Below are positions 46,575 through 58,931 of a stretch of DNA of 64,000 bases, in pieces. The notes under the pieces were generated by a model. It was not told the DNA's origin and searched no databases. It saw only the letters and a program-made list of their open reading frames with translations. The number at the start of each line of letters is the position of its first letter. The first letter of the stretch is position 1. Location of the stretch: the NCBI GenBank assembly GCA_020809705.1, contig CP085835.1, positions 2,976,001 through 3,040,000 of the forward strand, written 5' to 3'. This stretch comes from Calonectria ilicicola. Lineage: Eukaryota; Ascomycota; Sordariomycetes; Hypocreales; Nectriaceae. The position numbers and the translations under genes were made by a program.

Positions 46575-49500
46575 TCACTGGTTGGCATGCTCCGGGTGGC
46601 GTTTGACTATATGTTTGTCTCTCCAATGATCCTGCAAATATCGTTTTCCACAAATGTGGCAGACATAGACTCGTCTGACATCGGAACCAGTTTCATGTTG
46701 TAGATATGAGTACTTTATTTGCGGGTTGAAAGGCGGCGGGTTCGAGTATGCTGCAGCAGATGCTGCTCTTTGGCTCGGTAGTGGGTGCGGTGGAGCAGTG
46801 AGAGGAGACTGACTAAAGGAATGTGGTGACGGACTTGCCCCTGAAGACATGCTTGGTATAGTCATAGGAGGAAGTGTCACTGGTGGTTGGCTAGAGTTCA
46901 TGGCGCGGCTTTGGGGAACAGGCAATGGCGGATTGTTGGCTAACTGGGGTTGTGGGAATCCTGGCTGGTTGTTCGCATTGGCGGGCTTGAAAGGTGAGAT
47001 TCGATAGGTTTCTAATGTTGGAGGAGCGATCTTGTTGAGATCCCGCGGGACTGGGAGCATGACGCTTGCTCTACGAGGAGGTGATGCGGGTTGTATTGGT
47101 CGTCCTGATGCATTATTTGGTAAAATGTTTGGTAATGAGCTTGATGAATGTGGGCGCTGTTGATACGGCGGTGAGGAGCTATAAAGCGTAGGTTGCGTAT
47201 TATACATAGGCTGAGCATTGGTGACAGGCCGAGTATGAATAAAAGGCCCGGTGTTAGCGGCAGGTTGGCCATTGAAGCCGGGCTGAACATGAGGAACAGG
47301 TCGAGGATTAGCCATAGGTCGACTGTGAACAAAATTTTGAGCACTAGTGGCGGACTGAGGACTAGCAACAAGTTGAGGACTCGCGATCGATTGAGGACTG
47401 GCAAGAGGTGGAGCGTTAGAACCAGGTTGAATATTTAACTCGAGACTGCGCTTTTCTGCTCTGCGGTTTTGCATAATGGTGACTAATTCGTCTGGAATTG
47501 GTGTATTTCCAAAATAATGGACTGGCCGATCAGTATTCTTGACGGAAACTACTCCTGGAGGAAGGTCTGTATCAGGGTTCTGAGCCTTGTGCCATTCGTT
47601 ACTCGACAAGCAGGCAGCAGCGGTTTTCATCAAGCCCTCATTTCGCTCCGACAGGCTTCTTCTATCGGGGTCATCCTCAACTGAGGGCGGATGGTGTTTC
47701 GCGGACGTGGGGGCCGAAGATGTAATGATGGATTCGGTTTCATTTGCCACAGAAACCTCGGTGTTCGATTCTGGGTCTTCCATAGCTGCAGGGGCCTCAC
47801 TATCCAATTCCAGACTATCGCTTCTAGGCGAGCTGCTGCTTATTGTTACAATATCGACTTCCTGCATATCCTGCTGAGTTTCGATTTCTACAGCATCATC
47901 CCGGCCAACAGGGTCCTCTTTTGGTGTCGAATCCTCGATGGGCTTGGCGGGTGCTTCTTGGGGTGGCTCTGACATCTCATGGTCTTCTTGAGTCGGCTTC
48001 TCGTCTGTTTCTGGGTTTTTGGGTGGTTCTTCGTCCTTATCTTGCTCAGGTGGTAGATCCTCACTAGTGTCCATAGCTGGTTCTGGGGCGTCATCCTTGG
48101 GTGGTTCTTGTTCAGGTTCCTTCTTCTCGGCAGCCTTGAGCATATTTTGCTGTCTTCTCTCTTCCCTGACGTTCAAAAATCGAAGTGCCGATTGGTAGTT
48201 GGGAATCAGCTTGAAACTCTTATCCCGAACATTTCCAAGTTCAAGATCATCGGCCGAAACCCAGCCAACGGCGCTTTTACTGGGAAAATCCAGACCATCA
48301 AAGTACATGACAGGGAATTGTCGCTTTGTCACCGAAGATCCTCCGTCCTTGTACTCATCCTTCCAATCAAGAACCCCGGTTTCGCTGTTATACACATAAC
48401 ATGGCGGTAACTGCTCAGTGAGACCCAAATCTTGAATAGTCCCCGATAAACCAATATCAACCGACCGATCAGTAGCAACTCCAGGGAGAACGAGAACAGC
48501 ATGCCAAGCCTTATCCTTTGGCCAGTATGCGCGGTAAATGTCGCCGGGAATCGGGTCAATAATTCCCTCAAACTTCTTGCGATATCGCTGACTAGTGCTG
48601 GCTGCTGGTCGTCCTTGGGATACTTCCGAATCTTGATTTGGAGGTTCAGAGGTTTCTAGAGCCTCAATGGAGTCAGCAGTATTGCTTTGTGTGCTCAGAT
48701 CTAGCCTTGGAGGCTCATATCCCTTTCGAAATGCCTCTCGGCTTGCCTTGTTGTTTTTCTCCGCAAGTTTCGCATTGCAGTTCAAAACACGAATCCCGAG
48801 GCGCTCAATAACCATCTCCCGCGTTTTCGGGAGCTTACCGTGGGCTCTGCCGTTGAGATGTTTCCCGCCGGCTATGAGTGGGTTGTCTTTGAAACTGAGG
48901 CCATGCTCATGACACCGGATGATGTACCATTCATCCTCGTAGTTTACCATAATGTGCTTGATAGTGGCCTTGCCATCTTGAAATGCGTCATCAAACTCAA
49001 TGGTTCTTGCCAATTTGTCAGATGCTGCTTTCTCAGCTCGGGTGCGCTTTCTTACGCCGCCGAAACTCGGCGTCATGGGCGCCGCCCGTTTCCTCTGGTG
49101 CTGTCAGTTAGAGAAGATGCTATGGTGAAGATAATCCCTCACGTACGGTTATGGGAAAATTGGTGGGCGCAGGTTGATCTTGAGCGCTATCGGAGTCTTG
49201 CGGCTCGGCTTCTTCGGATTCCGCAACGGGCTGAGTTACCACGGTGTCCGGAGAGGTAGGCCGAGTCTCTTGAATGGTTGTAAGGTCCTCCGTGGCATCT
49301 GCTGTAATATCTGTTGTGTCGTCTGTTGAATTAACGAGGCCTTTGTTGAAATCTGTCGGTTGTTTCCCCAGTGTCTCCATTACCATAGAAACTCCCACGA
49401 TATTAATAAAGTCCTTGCACAGTTTTTTGAGCTGTTCATCCATGGTTGCGTGGTATGCCTTGACCTCATTCTCAATAGTTGCGGCGTGCTTTCGTTCCAA

Positions 49501-49743
49501 CTCACTTAGCTCACCACCGATCCGAAGTATATCCTCTTCTTCAGATCCCGTACCTCGCTGGGTGTCGGGCTGAAATCGGACGCGCTCCATAAGCCGATGG
49601 GCAGTTTTTCTGAGAGTCGTCGCCCGCTCCTGATGTAGCGCATACGGCGACTTGATGCCCTCGACATGCTGACGGATATGGGATGTGCATTCTGCTACTG
49701 CCATGATCTGGCGCAGCGACGCTGGTGGCTCAGGTTCAGCCAT
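46575..49743 (-). CDS. Large low-complexity protein with a C-terminal C2H2 zinc finger
   Basis: Two exons (49743-49147, 49100-46575) joined by a 46-nt intron encode 1040 residues. The start is the first ATG (MAEPEPP); the frame above it opens only with GTG. The N-terminal 200 residues contain a helical, coiled-coil-like part. A globular region at about 200-500 is rich in aromatic residues (NYEDEWYIIRCHEHG, PGDIYRAYWPKDKAWHAVL) and resembles chromatin-reader-like modules, though I cannot name it. Next come long Glu/Pro/Lys tracts and a Pro/Gln/Asn-rich region with short ASPQ-type and RP-V-QP-type repeats. The last 30 residues form a single C2H2 finger (C-x2-C-x12-H-x4-H). This suggests a nuclear regulatory or chromatin protein; function is unknown. 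Confidence 0.8.
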
Positions 49744-52700
49744 AGTAGAGCTGGCGGAGCAAAAAGAGATTTCCACCGGATCTTTTCGGACAATTTGTGT
49801 AACGGATATGTCGCTGGGAGCGTCTCCAGCCTATGCCTGTTTGGCTCGATCACTCATCAGACCAAGCCCAGACAGATGATGAAGGTGTGAAAAATGTGAA
49901 AACGCTGGGCAGACATGGAACTGGTGAGAAGGACCAACGCCATAGTAGTGTTTTCCTGTTGGTTGGTAACACTGATTGCGTTGCATCCATCAGCCCATAT
50001 CCCGGTAATTGGCTGAATCTTGGCATGGATCCTCTCGCCGCCACAGCGCCTTTGGACCCCCAATCAAGCGCATAGAACACGGGTCACAGTGCGTATGAGG
50101 GTCCTGCAGGTCTCTGTGAGAGGCAGCTTGGACGGTTCATCGTGTTAACAGGCACGCTAAGGGTTGGTGGGACCAACTGAAAGCACCCCTGCTCACCGGA
50201 CTTTACCGCATCCGTCACCATTTTTAGAAGGGCTGGCTGACCTTTGGGGGGTTGAAAAGAGGGGTCGATCAAGCATTCAGGTGCTAGAATTGCCACTTGT
50301 AAACAATGGTCTCAGTAGGTTAATACGGCGCCCACCTCTTGATTTCACCGCTTCGCCTTCTCATCTTCCACGACAGCGGCTTTGGTAGTACATCAGCTGA
50401 CGCCGGGTCGCTGCCATCAATAGCCCTGGCCATCTGTTCTCGCATGTGTCGGTCCAGATCCGCAGAACCCCCACAAAGCGCCGAAAATCGCAAGGGGAAA
50501 TGAGCTCAGTGGATTACGGATCGGAGTCACCAGAAGATCAACACAGTACGCTTCAGGGGCCTTGGCCGACAAGAATGTACTGTACGGACGGTTTTACGCA
50601 AAATGGCGCCCGCCAACAGGGATTACAGGGTACAGGGGGCAACTAACACCGGGCGTGCTCCAAGGGCGTGATTAGCCCTTGCCAACACCATCTTCTATTT
50701 TAGCTGTCCCAGAATGACGCGTGGCTCCGTCTCAGTGGAGCTAATGCCCCAAACGAGAGAAGAGGTAAGATCTAGAGCACCATTCGCAACATGGCTTTAT
50801 CCTGACGCTTGTCTTGGCGGTCTCTCTGGTACGCAGCCACAATCGAATGTTAGATCTTCGTGGGCATCTTGAGAGATGGTTGATGCAATCGTCTGGCCAG
50901 AATCAATTCCATCGATGATGCCCAAACTCCCAATTAGCCCTGAAATATGCCTTGAGAATCTAGCCGACGGGCCACTGCAGGCTCGTCGGGCATCAGTCGT
51001 GTGGTACAAGGCTTTTTCTATGAATGCCCATAGGTGTGTGACAAGATCGGCAATCCAATCATCAAGATTGATTTTGATCCACACATGATATATTTTGTCA
51101 TAATATACGTAGATTGTTTCACATGTTTACTCAGACTACTTCTTTGTGAGCTCCTGGACCACAATTTATAAGCCCTTATCTGGTACACAATTCGTTGCAT
51201 GCCACTGATAGACGTTACAGGGAATTACCTGCATGGTACAAATTAGGAAACCGTATCGTAATACCGACTAGCTAGCGATGAAGGGATTGTGCAGGAAAAG
51301 TGCGGGCCCAAGGGATAGTGGCTGCGACCTGAAATGTGATGACTCGTATTTACATTAGCCTCCATGTAACGGTTGCGTATGAAACGCTTCACGTATATAT
51401 CTCATTCACGATTTCGAACTTACATTTTTGGTGAAAAAAAAAGGCGTCGATCGCGTTGAAATGACAACGTCAATAATGGCCTGTAGTGACGCTCTCCTTA
51501 CTGCTACAGAGACCATTTTGCCTCGATGCGAGGTTCTGAGCGGGTTTTCACCAAATATTTTTATTCATTAGAACCTTTATCACTAAAGAATATCCAGATT
51601 TTAGAAAAGAAAGAGACCATTTCATCCGGAATACACACGGACCCCAGCTTTGTTGGGTAGTCGCCCGCGACACACCTTTCACGAACGAATGCAAGAATCT
51701 GAGTTAGATAGGCATAAAATCCCAGCTAGAGAGAGAATGTTCTTATTTATATCTTCGTAGATAATCGGGCGTTACAAGAGTGCCTCCGATATCCCTGTTG
51801 GCACAATAGCTGATCGGCGTTTAGTTTGACGATGATTGTATCCGCAAGAGCGAATGAGTTTGATGGCAGGTCACTTTAAGTAAAAGCTTAAATTAGAGTA
51901 TCGCTACGCGAGTATTCCCCATTGGATGATAACAGGGGCATTGAACGGAATGCATAGGGCCAAGATGTGCTAAAAACATGGCGAGGCCCGAGCAACTTCC
52001 AACCCGACGCCAATAAAATAGCTCATGGCGAATGGAGTTTGGGTGCCTGAAGTAAGTTGAAAATTCGCTCACAAGCTCGTAGCTATTTGAATGTCAATAA
52101 AAGCGTTTATCGGAGGATTTAATTGCTGGTTGCTAGCTTGAAGCTCTAGTCAGTAAATGGCGATATATTGCACTATTAGGACTGAACTGAACAAATGCGA
52201 CATCAAAAGCCCGACAGTATTTACAGAGTTGGTTCGGGAGGGAATAGCTTTTTGTGACCTTGACTAACTATATTGGAATCTTCGATCTCGTGAATCTTAA
52301 TAAACAAATCAACGATGATCAGATTCAAAATCCTGGACGAATACGTGGACTCATCAAACGTCGTTATATTCGCTTCATCTCCAAATATGAAGAAAACATA
52401 GATGGAATTATGGATGCTGGGATACATTCGAGTTTAGAAATATGTAAGACATGTTTACCCAGACCTAACAAAAAATACTTTGAATAGATACCGCCCTAAA
52501 TTCTATTATCTGCACTCCTTCTAAAGCCATTTCGTCTAGTGGGCTTGCGCGAAAGATACGGATTGCAGTGGTTTTAAGAGGCTTAAACCATTACTCACGA
52601 CAAATATACAGCTACCAAAGGACTAAAGCCTCACCATTGAGTGATTACGATGGCAATCAGCGATTCGAGACTGAATTCGCGGTGGACTTCTACAATAAAG

Positions 52701-53357
52701 CAGCCCAATCATCTGGCTTTACGTTTTAGGTGTTAATGCAATTTAAGCGAGATGCCCAACCCCCATGCGGAAATGATGGATGCGGGATTTTTTGAGGGTA
52801 TCGGACGGGCGGCAATCTGGTCCCTAAAATGACGAAACAAAATTTGGAATTCTTGAGATGATTGCCTGTTGTGGATCAATGTGGTAGTTCACCGCCTTTG
52901 ACGGCACCTAGCCATAACGTTAGACCAACCCGGGATATACGCTTGCCTATTTCCGCCCAGAGTGACATGCTTCAAATCGTGTTGTCAATTCATGAGTCGT
53001 GAGGTATTGGATTTTATTCGAGGCCTAATAGATTAGTATGCATTAAATTGGGGTTCTGATCTATGTGAATGTAAACTATTGGACTTCTTTAATTCTCAAC
53101 ACCTCAGCTTGCGCTTGATGACATGGCATGGGGTTTACCCTAAAACTCAACAAAGAGCATGTTGATTTCAAGGTATTTAATCTCATCAGACGGTTCCTGA
53201 AATCCGGATGTTTCCAACTCACTGTGCTAAGTTGTGTACATCTCCCTCTTGTGTAAGTTGTAACCGGTGTTCCAAATAACCTCAAATTTGATGCGGAGAA
53301 CTAACTCATTACTTAGTCTATATTATTACTGATTTGTTCATATATTCTCAAATCAGC
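49744..53357. other. Long gene-poor stretch
   Basis: About 3.6 kb with no gene I can support. The longest frame is a 95-codon minus frame at 50797-51084, with no recognisable motif. From about 51360 the base composition becomes richer in A and T. The first few hundred bases should contain the promoter of the zinc-finger gene. Confidence 0.45.
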
Positions 53358-55091
53358 ATGGGATCAAAACCAGACGAGGATATAATTACTCTTGAACTAG
53401 CATCGCGAATTCATTCCGCGTTGACCAAACCGGAAGATTTCACACCAACCTTTGAGCTGTTGTGGTATCGAAAGGCTATTCAGGATAGCCCTTTAGCAAA
53501 GCATATTGAAGCGGTAAAGGAAGAGCTGTATGGCACGATCAAGCCTGCCTTCGAAGGTGGAGGATGGGAGTATGATCCAGATTCTGAGTTGGAAAATCTC
53601 CTTAGTCCAGATGCTCAGCAAGGGCCGTATGGCGAATGGTCACAGACTCTTGCACATATGACGCAAAATGCGATAAGCGTGCTAAAAGACATCATGGCGG
53701 CACGTCACGGTACTAGGGAGTCCGGTGAAAACTCTGAGCAAAGTATCCCGAGAGCATCCCTCCAGGTAGTCAAATTTGACGATGATGATCCCGTTGGAGC
53801 CATTCTCCGCAAAGCTCGCGCAGGAGCAAATGGTAACAGAACCACTAAGTTAAACATAGCGCCCTGCTGCTTTGCTGAGTACTTCGAGGTAAATGAAGAG
53901 TATGGCCTGGATGGCGTCGTTGCCTTTCCCCTCTTTTGGGGCCCTTGGTGGATGGCCTTGTTGGTTCGCGACTTCTAGGACTGGCGCCAGGACTTTATCT
54001 CCATTCTGGACTATTCGTTCTACTTCGAATACAATGCCGACGATGTTGGTCTTGGGAGAAACATGGGCAAAGAGTTGAGGGCAATGTGGGACATGAAAGA
54101 CTTGCCTGAGGAGATGCAAGTTCGCAGATCACACATAGCCGCCTCAATGGCCTTCTTTGAACTGAAGCGTCATCATGAAGCTGAGTTTGCCTCTCAAATG
54201 ACCGATGGTCGGTCAGCTTGGGTTCAAAGAGATCGCGACACATGGCGTGACTACAAGGCCCTCGATTCCGGGCTATATGGACACTTCCTATCTTTTGTCC
54301 CGGGCGTCGATGGTCGGAATGACATGATGCTCACTGGTTTGGTCAATGACTGGGTAGACCTTGGACCAGATCTTCGTTTCCAGGAATGCAACCAATCCGT
54401 CTTTGCTCTTACCCGAGGATCTTTGCTTATCGATGATCTCAAGGATTGTTATCAGCGAACTGTCTGGATGCTGAACTCTTCCTTCAATTCTGAAGAACGA
54501 TATACGGCCAGCATGACTATCCTCGCTACCTGCATGTGGCAAATGGCCAACCACTGCCAAGACATCTGGAGGTATTACTCTCTAGCTTATGACCTGTGCT
54601 CAGAGGTCCAAAAGTTGCCGCTGTACAAGAACGCAGACCTTGCCGACTGCTATACGGAAGACTTCATCCCAAGAGAACTACCCGACGCCAAGATCGTATA
54701 TCCGCTCCGTAAGAGTTATTACTATCAAGTTTGGATTGAAGGAAAAGAGTACAAGGGCTGTATAATGCTTCATGAAACACTAGGTAGCGCTGTCAGCTCT
54801 GGTCTGCTCCCGTCGAGCGTAGTGAACTACGAGATTGTCGTACCTTATCTCTTGCGAGCTGGGCAAATCGATGCTGCGACCTTCTTAGCGCATATGGATG
54901 GACACTACTGCCAACATCTCACCGACTTATTGAGGTCAGTACATGTCGCTGATTTCAGTCACCCATATCGCCGCACAATTGCCATTCTCTCGCTGGAGGG
55001 ATGGTGGGCAGGTATCTACTTCGCGGTCGGTGTTGGGAGCCTAATTGAGGCGCAACCTGATCAGATCGCGAACGACCGGCCGTACGAATGA
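53358..55091 (+). CDS. Unknown 577-codon protein, interrupted by one in-frame TAG
   Basis: From the ATG at 53358 a single frame runs to 55091 with one stop, TAG at codon 207 (53976-53978). Both halves have strong coding character and share the same frame. The protein is soluble and rich in Trp, Asp and aromatic residues. One segment, LVNDWVDLGPDLR, has an Asn-Asp-rich pattern loosely like the metal site of class I terpene synthases, but no first DDxxD motif is evident, so I do not assign a function. The stop replaces what could be a Gln (RDF-stop-DWRQDF). Alternatively a 90-nt in-frame intron from a GTAAAT donor at 53889 could end at this TAG, but no branch site is visible. The gene is either recently broken or spliced in an unusual way. 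Confidence 0.6.
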
Positions 55092-56072
55092 TTATGGGGT
55101 ACAAACTAGGGTTAGAGGAAACGGTACTGGAAACGGATAGAAATAATTTTTTGAAATGTTAGTTTGTTTATTTAATACTCCTTTTGTTCATGTCCATGTA
55201 TTCCATTTGCCCATTGCTGATCTGCTGGTCCCACTCTAACCCGAGTGAGCAATATCAACATGGTTTTCTACTACTGCTCCAATTATTATAACCTAGCTCC
55301 CATAGTGTCTATATGAGTCCAGGAAATAACGCTGATAATTTAGACTGTCGCTTCAAGAAAGGGTAGTGTCCACATGCATCTGGGTGTCGTTCTCGTCCCA
55401 CCTGGCAACAACAAGTCTGATGTAATTCCAGTGCACAACCTCCTGACCAAAGACCTCTTAGGCAGCATATGTTGGTGGCTGCATGGGATATCGGATGTAC
55501 TAGATTGAAGATATCCTTTCAAGCGGCTTTGCCAGCGGCCAAGCTGGGCATTTTTAAAGTTCTACGGATCTCGGGCTTGCCTGATGGAAGCTCTCCCCAG
55601 CGACAGGCAACTGACGGTGGCCGATGAGCTTCGAGATGAACAGCTGACCCGAAGTTGAGCCAGCAAGCAACGAAGTTGTACAAGCGGCTAATTATGTCAA
55701 GTCACGCGTAGCTCGTATTTCGTCTCATAAGACCAAAGTAATTACCCGCCAATTGTATCCTTGTTAGACCTAGGTGCCCTCGCCCCACATGATTGATTCC
55801 CCCGCATTTCCCCAGGAGCTTAATTATATAAAGGGTTGCATGTGGGTTAAAAAAGGCCGACGGATATTTAATTCCCTCTCCTCCTGATCTGCATTCTCTT
55901 CGCAGCTCTCCACCAAGGGCGCGTTGTTGGCCAGTATTACCCAGCGTGCATTGCTGGTGTCTCTACTATTGCTTCTGAAACATATCGGATCCATGTAAGA
56001 ATGCACGTATGAAGAACAGATGGTTCGACTCTGACGTTCACCGCCCCGAAGTGTCCGGAAAGCTCTGTCTAC
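55092..56072. promoter_or_regulatory. Spacer and probable promoter of the XlnR-like regulator
   Basis: About 1 kb without coding sequence I can support. A TTATATAAAG element at about 55822-55831 lies some 245 bp upstream of the regulator ATG. Confidence 0.4.
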
Positions 56073-58690
56073 ATGACGCTGAGAAGCAGGACGACTCGGG
56101 CGTGCGACAAATGCAGCTCATCCCGAACAAGATGTGATGGGAAGCATCCTTGTCGTCACTGCCAAGGTCAGCCCGTTTGCGAGAACCCAAATTCAAGAGG
56201 CAACGTCTAACGGCGTGGTTCAAGATTATAATCTCACATGTGAATATACTCGTGCGGTAAAGAAGCGCGGCCGCCGGCCAGGCAGCACACGACTGGCTTT
56301 GCTACTCCGAAGTAGCAATAAAGCCGGCACAGATTCGACAGAAGGACACACGTCTAAAAGCTCTACAGCTTCTAGCACCGAGGCCTTGGCGGCAGAATCT
56401 TCGAATGCCATACCACAAGCCCCAGTTTATCGGGAAATTTCCTCCAATGCCACTCGGCTCGAGCGTCCTTCTGGGCGGCAAAGCCCGAGAGAACTCCTCC
56501 CGCTTGCACCAATAAGCCCTGTCCAAGCAAGTCAGCAAAGTCACGAAGCTATACAAGCGCAAGAAGGATGGTCACCTGGTTTATTTGCAGGAACGGGGCC
56601 CTTTATGGGCCAGGGACACGGTATAACGTCTCAGGCCTATAATGATGCTACCCCATCCGTTTCGTCTGGTCCTTCCAATCCAGGAGAGTCATGGACCAAT
56701 GCAAGATCCCAGTACCGAAGGACTTCAGCTTGTGACAATAACGACGGTGCCAATTGTCCCCCCTCAACAAGTAGAGGCCCTGTAAGAAACGTCACTCCAC
56801 CATCCTTGCGCCATTTGCTTTCGCCCACCCCAAATGAATGTCGATACCCATTCCTGAAGCCTATTATCCCATTTTTACACAACATAATATCCAATGAAGT
56901 GGCCTGTGAGCTACTCGACATCTATTTGACGGAGCCCGACAGTTCTCTTTTTCGTAACTCCTCACCATACATTCTTACTCGAATATTCCGCAAAAGGTCC
57001 ATCACGGATTCAACCAATCCACGACTCACGACTCCCGCACTGCTGGCCACAATACTATGGACAATAGCCCAAACTGCAGACATTATGACCCTCCGGGTTC
57101 CAGGCTTCAGAACTCGAATCACCAACCAATTGTACAAGTTGGCAATCACTCTAATGTCTAGCAGGGATCCAGATAGATGGAGACGTGTTCACGGTACAAT
57201 AGTCCGGTTTATAACTTTGATGGCACAGCTAACATTGTAACAGGAGGATTAAGCCCCGATGAGGAAATACCTCTACATGAGATGCCCGATATTATCCCTA
57301 CGGCAGCCGCTAACACCGAGCCAAATGGACTGGTCGACGATGTCTTGACCTTTATTTTATTAGCCATTACAGTATCTGCTGGAGACTTCAAGTCAGATGC
57401 TCAGAAGTGGTGGTCGAAAGCAGCCAGATTAGCTTTCGCTTTGGGGCTAAACGATGAGGATAGTCATTGCACGGCATTGCATCCTCCTGGTTCAAATGTC
57501 CTTTGCTCGTGCTGTAACGCGGAAGAGAATATGACACACGTGCAATATGAGAGTAAAGAAGAGCGTCGACGGGTTTTCTGGCTATTGTTTAGTCTAGATC
57601 GCCACCTTGCTCTGTCTTTTAACCGAGGACTCGATATCCCCGATTGTTCTTGTCAAGTTTATGGTGGGTTGTCGTGTTAGACTGAATTCGTTGCAAATCT
57701 GACTGTCGCTAGCCCCGCTTCCTGACGATGTTTGGGAAAGCCTAGACGAGATACGGCTCGAGGACTTGCCACCTCGAACTACAATGCCGCCAACAATCAT
57801 TTCCGGAACAAGCTATTTTGAGTATTTCTTACCTCTGATGGTGATCCTTGGGGATATTACCGAAACGCATCGGAGGAAGCAACACCCGCGGCTCGGAAAG
57901 TTTGATGTCACCCATTCCATCACGGCCATCAAGGATCTTCTTTCATCATATGAGGCTAGCCTGCGAAAGTTTAGCAGTGAAACTTTGCTTGGTAGCCCTC
58001 AAACATGTCCTCCAATCAATCATGACAGTTGGGCTGCTACCCCCTTCGGGCTGGGTTCAAAACACCCATCTGGTCCGATGTCAACAAGGTGGATGGAACA
58101 ACAGCAAAGTCGGCGACGTTTGGTAGTCGCCTACAGCACACACATACTGCATGTTTTACATGTATTGCTATACGGAAAATGGGACGCCATATCCATGCTG
58201 GACGATGAAGATGGGTGGATCACATCTCTGAGCTTCAACGAATGCGCGGCACATGCAATTACAGCGTCGCAGTCCGTTTCGGAAATACTGGCCATCGACC
58301 CAGAGCTCACATTCATGCCGTATCTTTTTGGAATATACCTTCTTCAAGGGAGCTTCATTCTCTTATTATTCGCGGACCGCATGCCACAACTCGGCCCCAA
58401 TAAATCGGTCGAAGAAGCTTGTGAAATTATAATTAGGGCCCATGAGGTGTGTGTTGTCACACTAAATACTGAATTTCAGGTAAGCTACGCTCAAAGCGGG
58501 TGCTTCAAAAATCCACACGAATTTGGCCAAAATATTAATCCAGACACAGAGGAGCTTCCGTAAAGTGTTGCGGTCCACCTTGTTCAGCGTCCGGACTGCA
58601 AGAACTGCAGATTGCAATGAACACAACAACCGTCGCGCAGCATTATCACTCTACCGATGGACAAGAGGGGCAAAGGGTCTCGCTCTTTGA
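56073..58690 (+). CDS. Zn2Cys6 transcription factor, XlnR-like
   Basis: Five exons (56073-56166, 56225-57193, 57244-57663, 57713-58479, 58550-58690) give 796 residues. The zinc cluster ([24 protein letters not shown]) is split by intron 1 and followed by the basic VKKRGRRPG linker. After a Ser-rich spacer comes a fungal_trans domain with [31 protein letters not shown] and [17 protein letters not shown]. The tail [12 protein letters not shown] ... [14 protein letters not shown] matches the end of XlnR-type activators. I call it XlnR-like from these patterns; AmyR- and InuR-type regulators are related alternatives. All splice joins keep the frame. It is convergent with the CE16-type esterase (242 bp between the ends), so control of plant cell-wall or sugar genes is plausible. 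Confidence 0.87.
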
Positions 58691-58931
58691 ATCAAATGAT
58701 GGAATTAGCAGGAAATGCGACCTGAGTATTTTACAGGTAGCACCTCACACATCTCGTGCGATCTACCTTTATTTTACTTTTGGGCTTTGTGCCGTAATTT
58801 ATCTCTTTCTATCGCTATTCATACATTCTGGATTTGAGTAACAATAATATAATCCATACCAGCCTTTCTATTCCAAGTGTTTTTTATGTACATCTAAGTA
58901 ACAACGGTTTTTCGTGGCACCAAGGCCTATA

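Noticed and set aside
50797..51084. 95-codon minus-strand frame
   Set aside because: No motif, no splice partners and no family resemblance; likely chance.
52254..52487. 77-codon plus-strand frame in AT-richer DNA
   Set aside because: Composition follows local base bias and no motif is visible.
53358..55091. Calling the unknown gene a terpene synthase
   Set aside because: Only a loose NDxxDxxxD-like pattern is present and the Asp-rich first motif is not evident.
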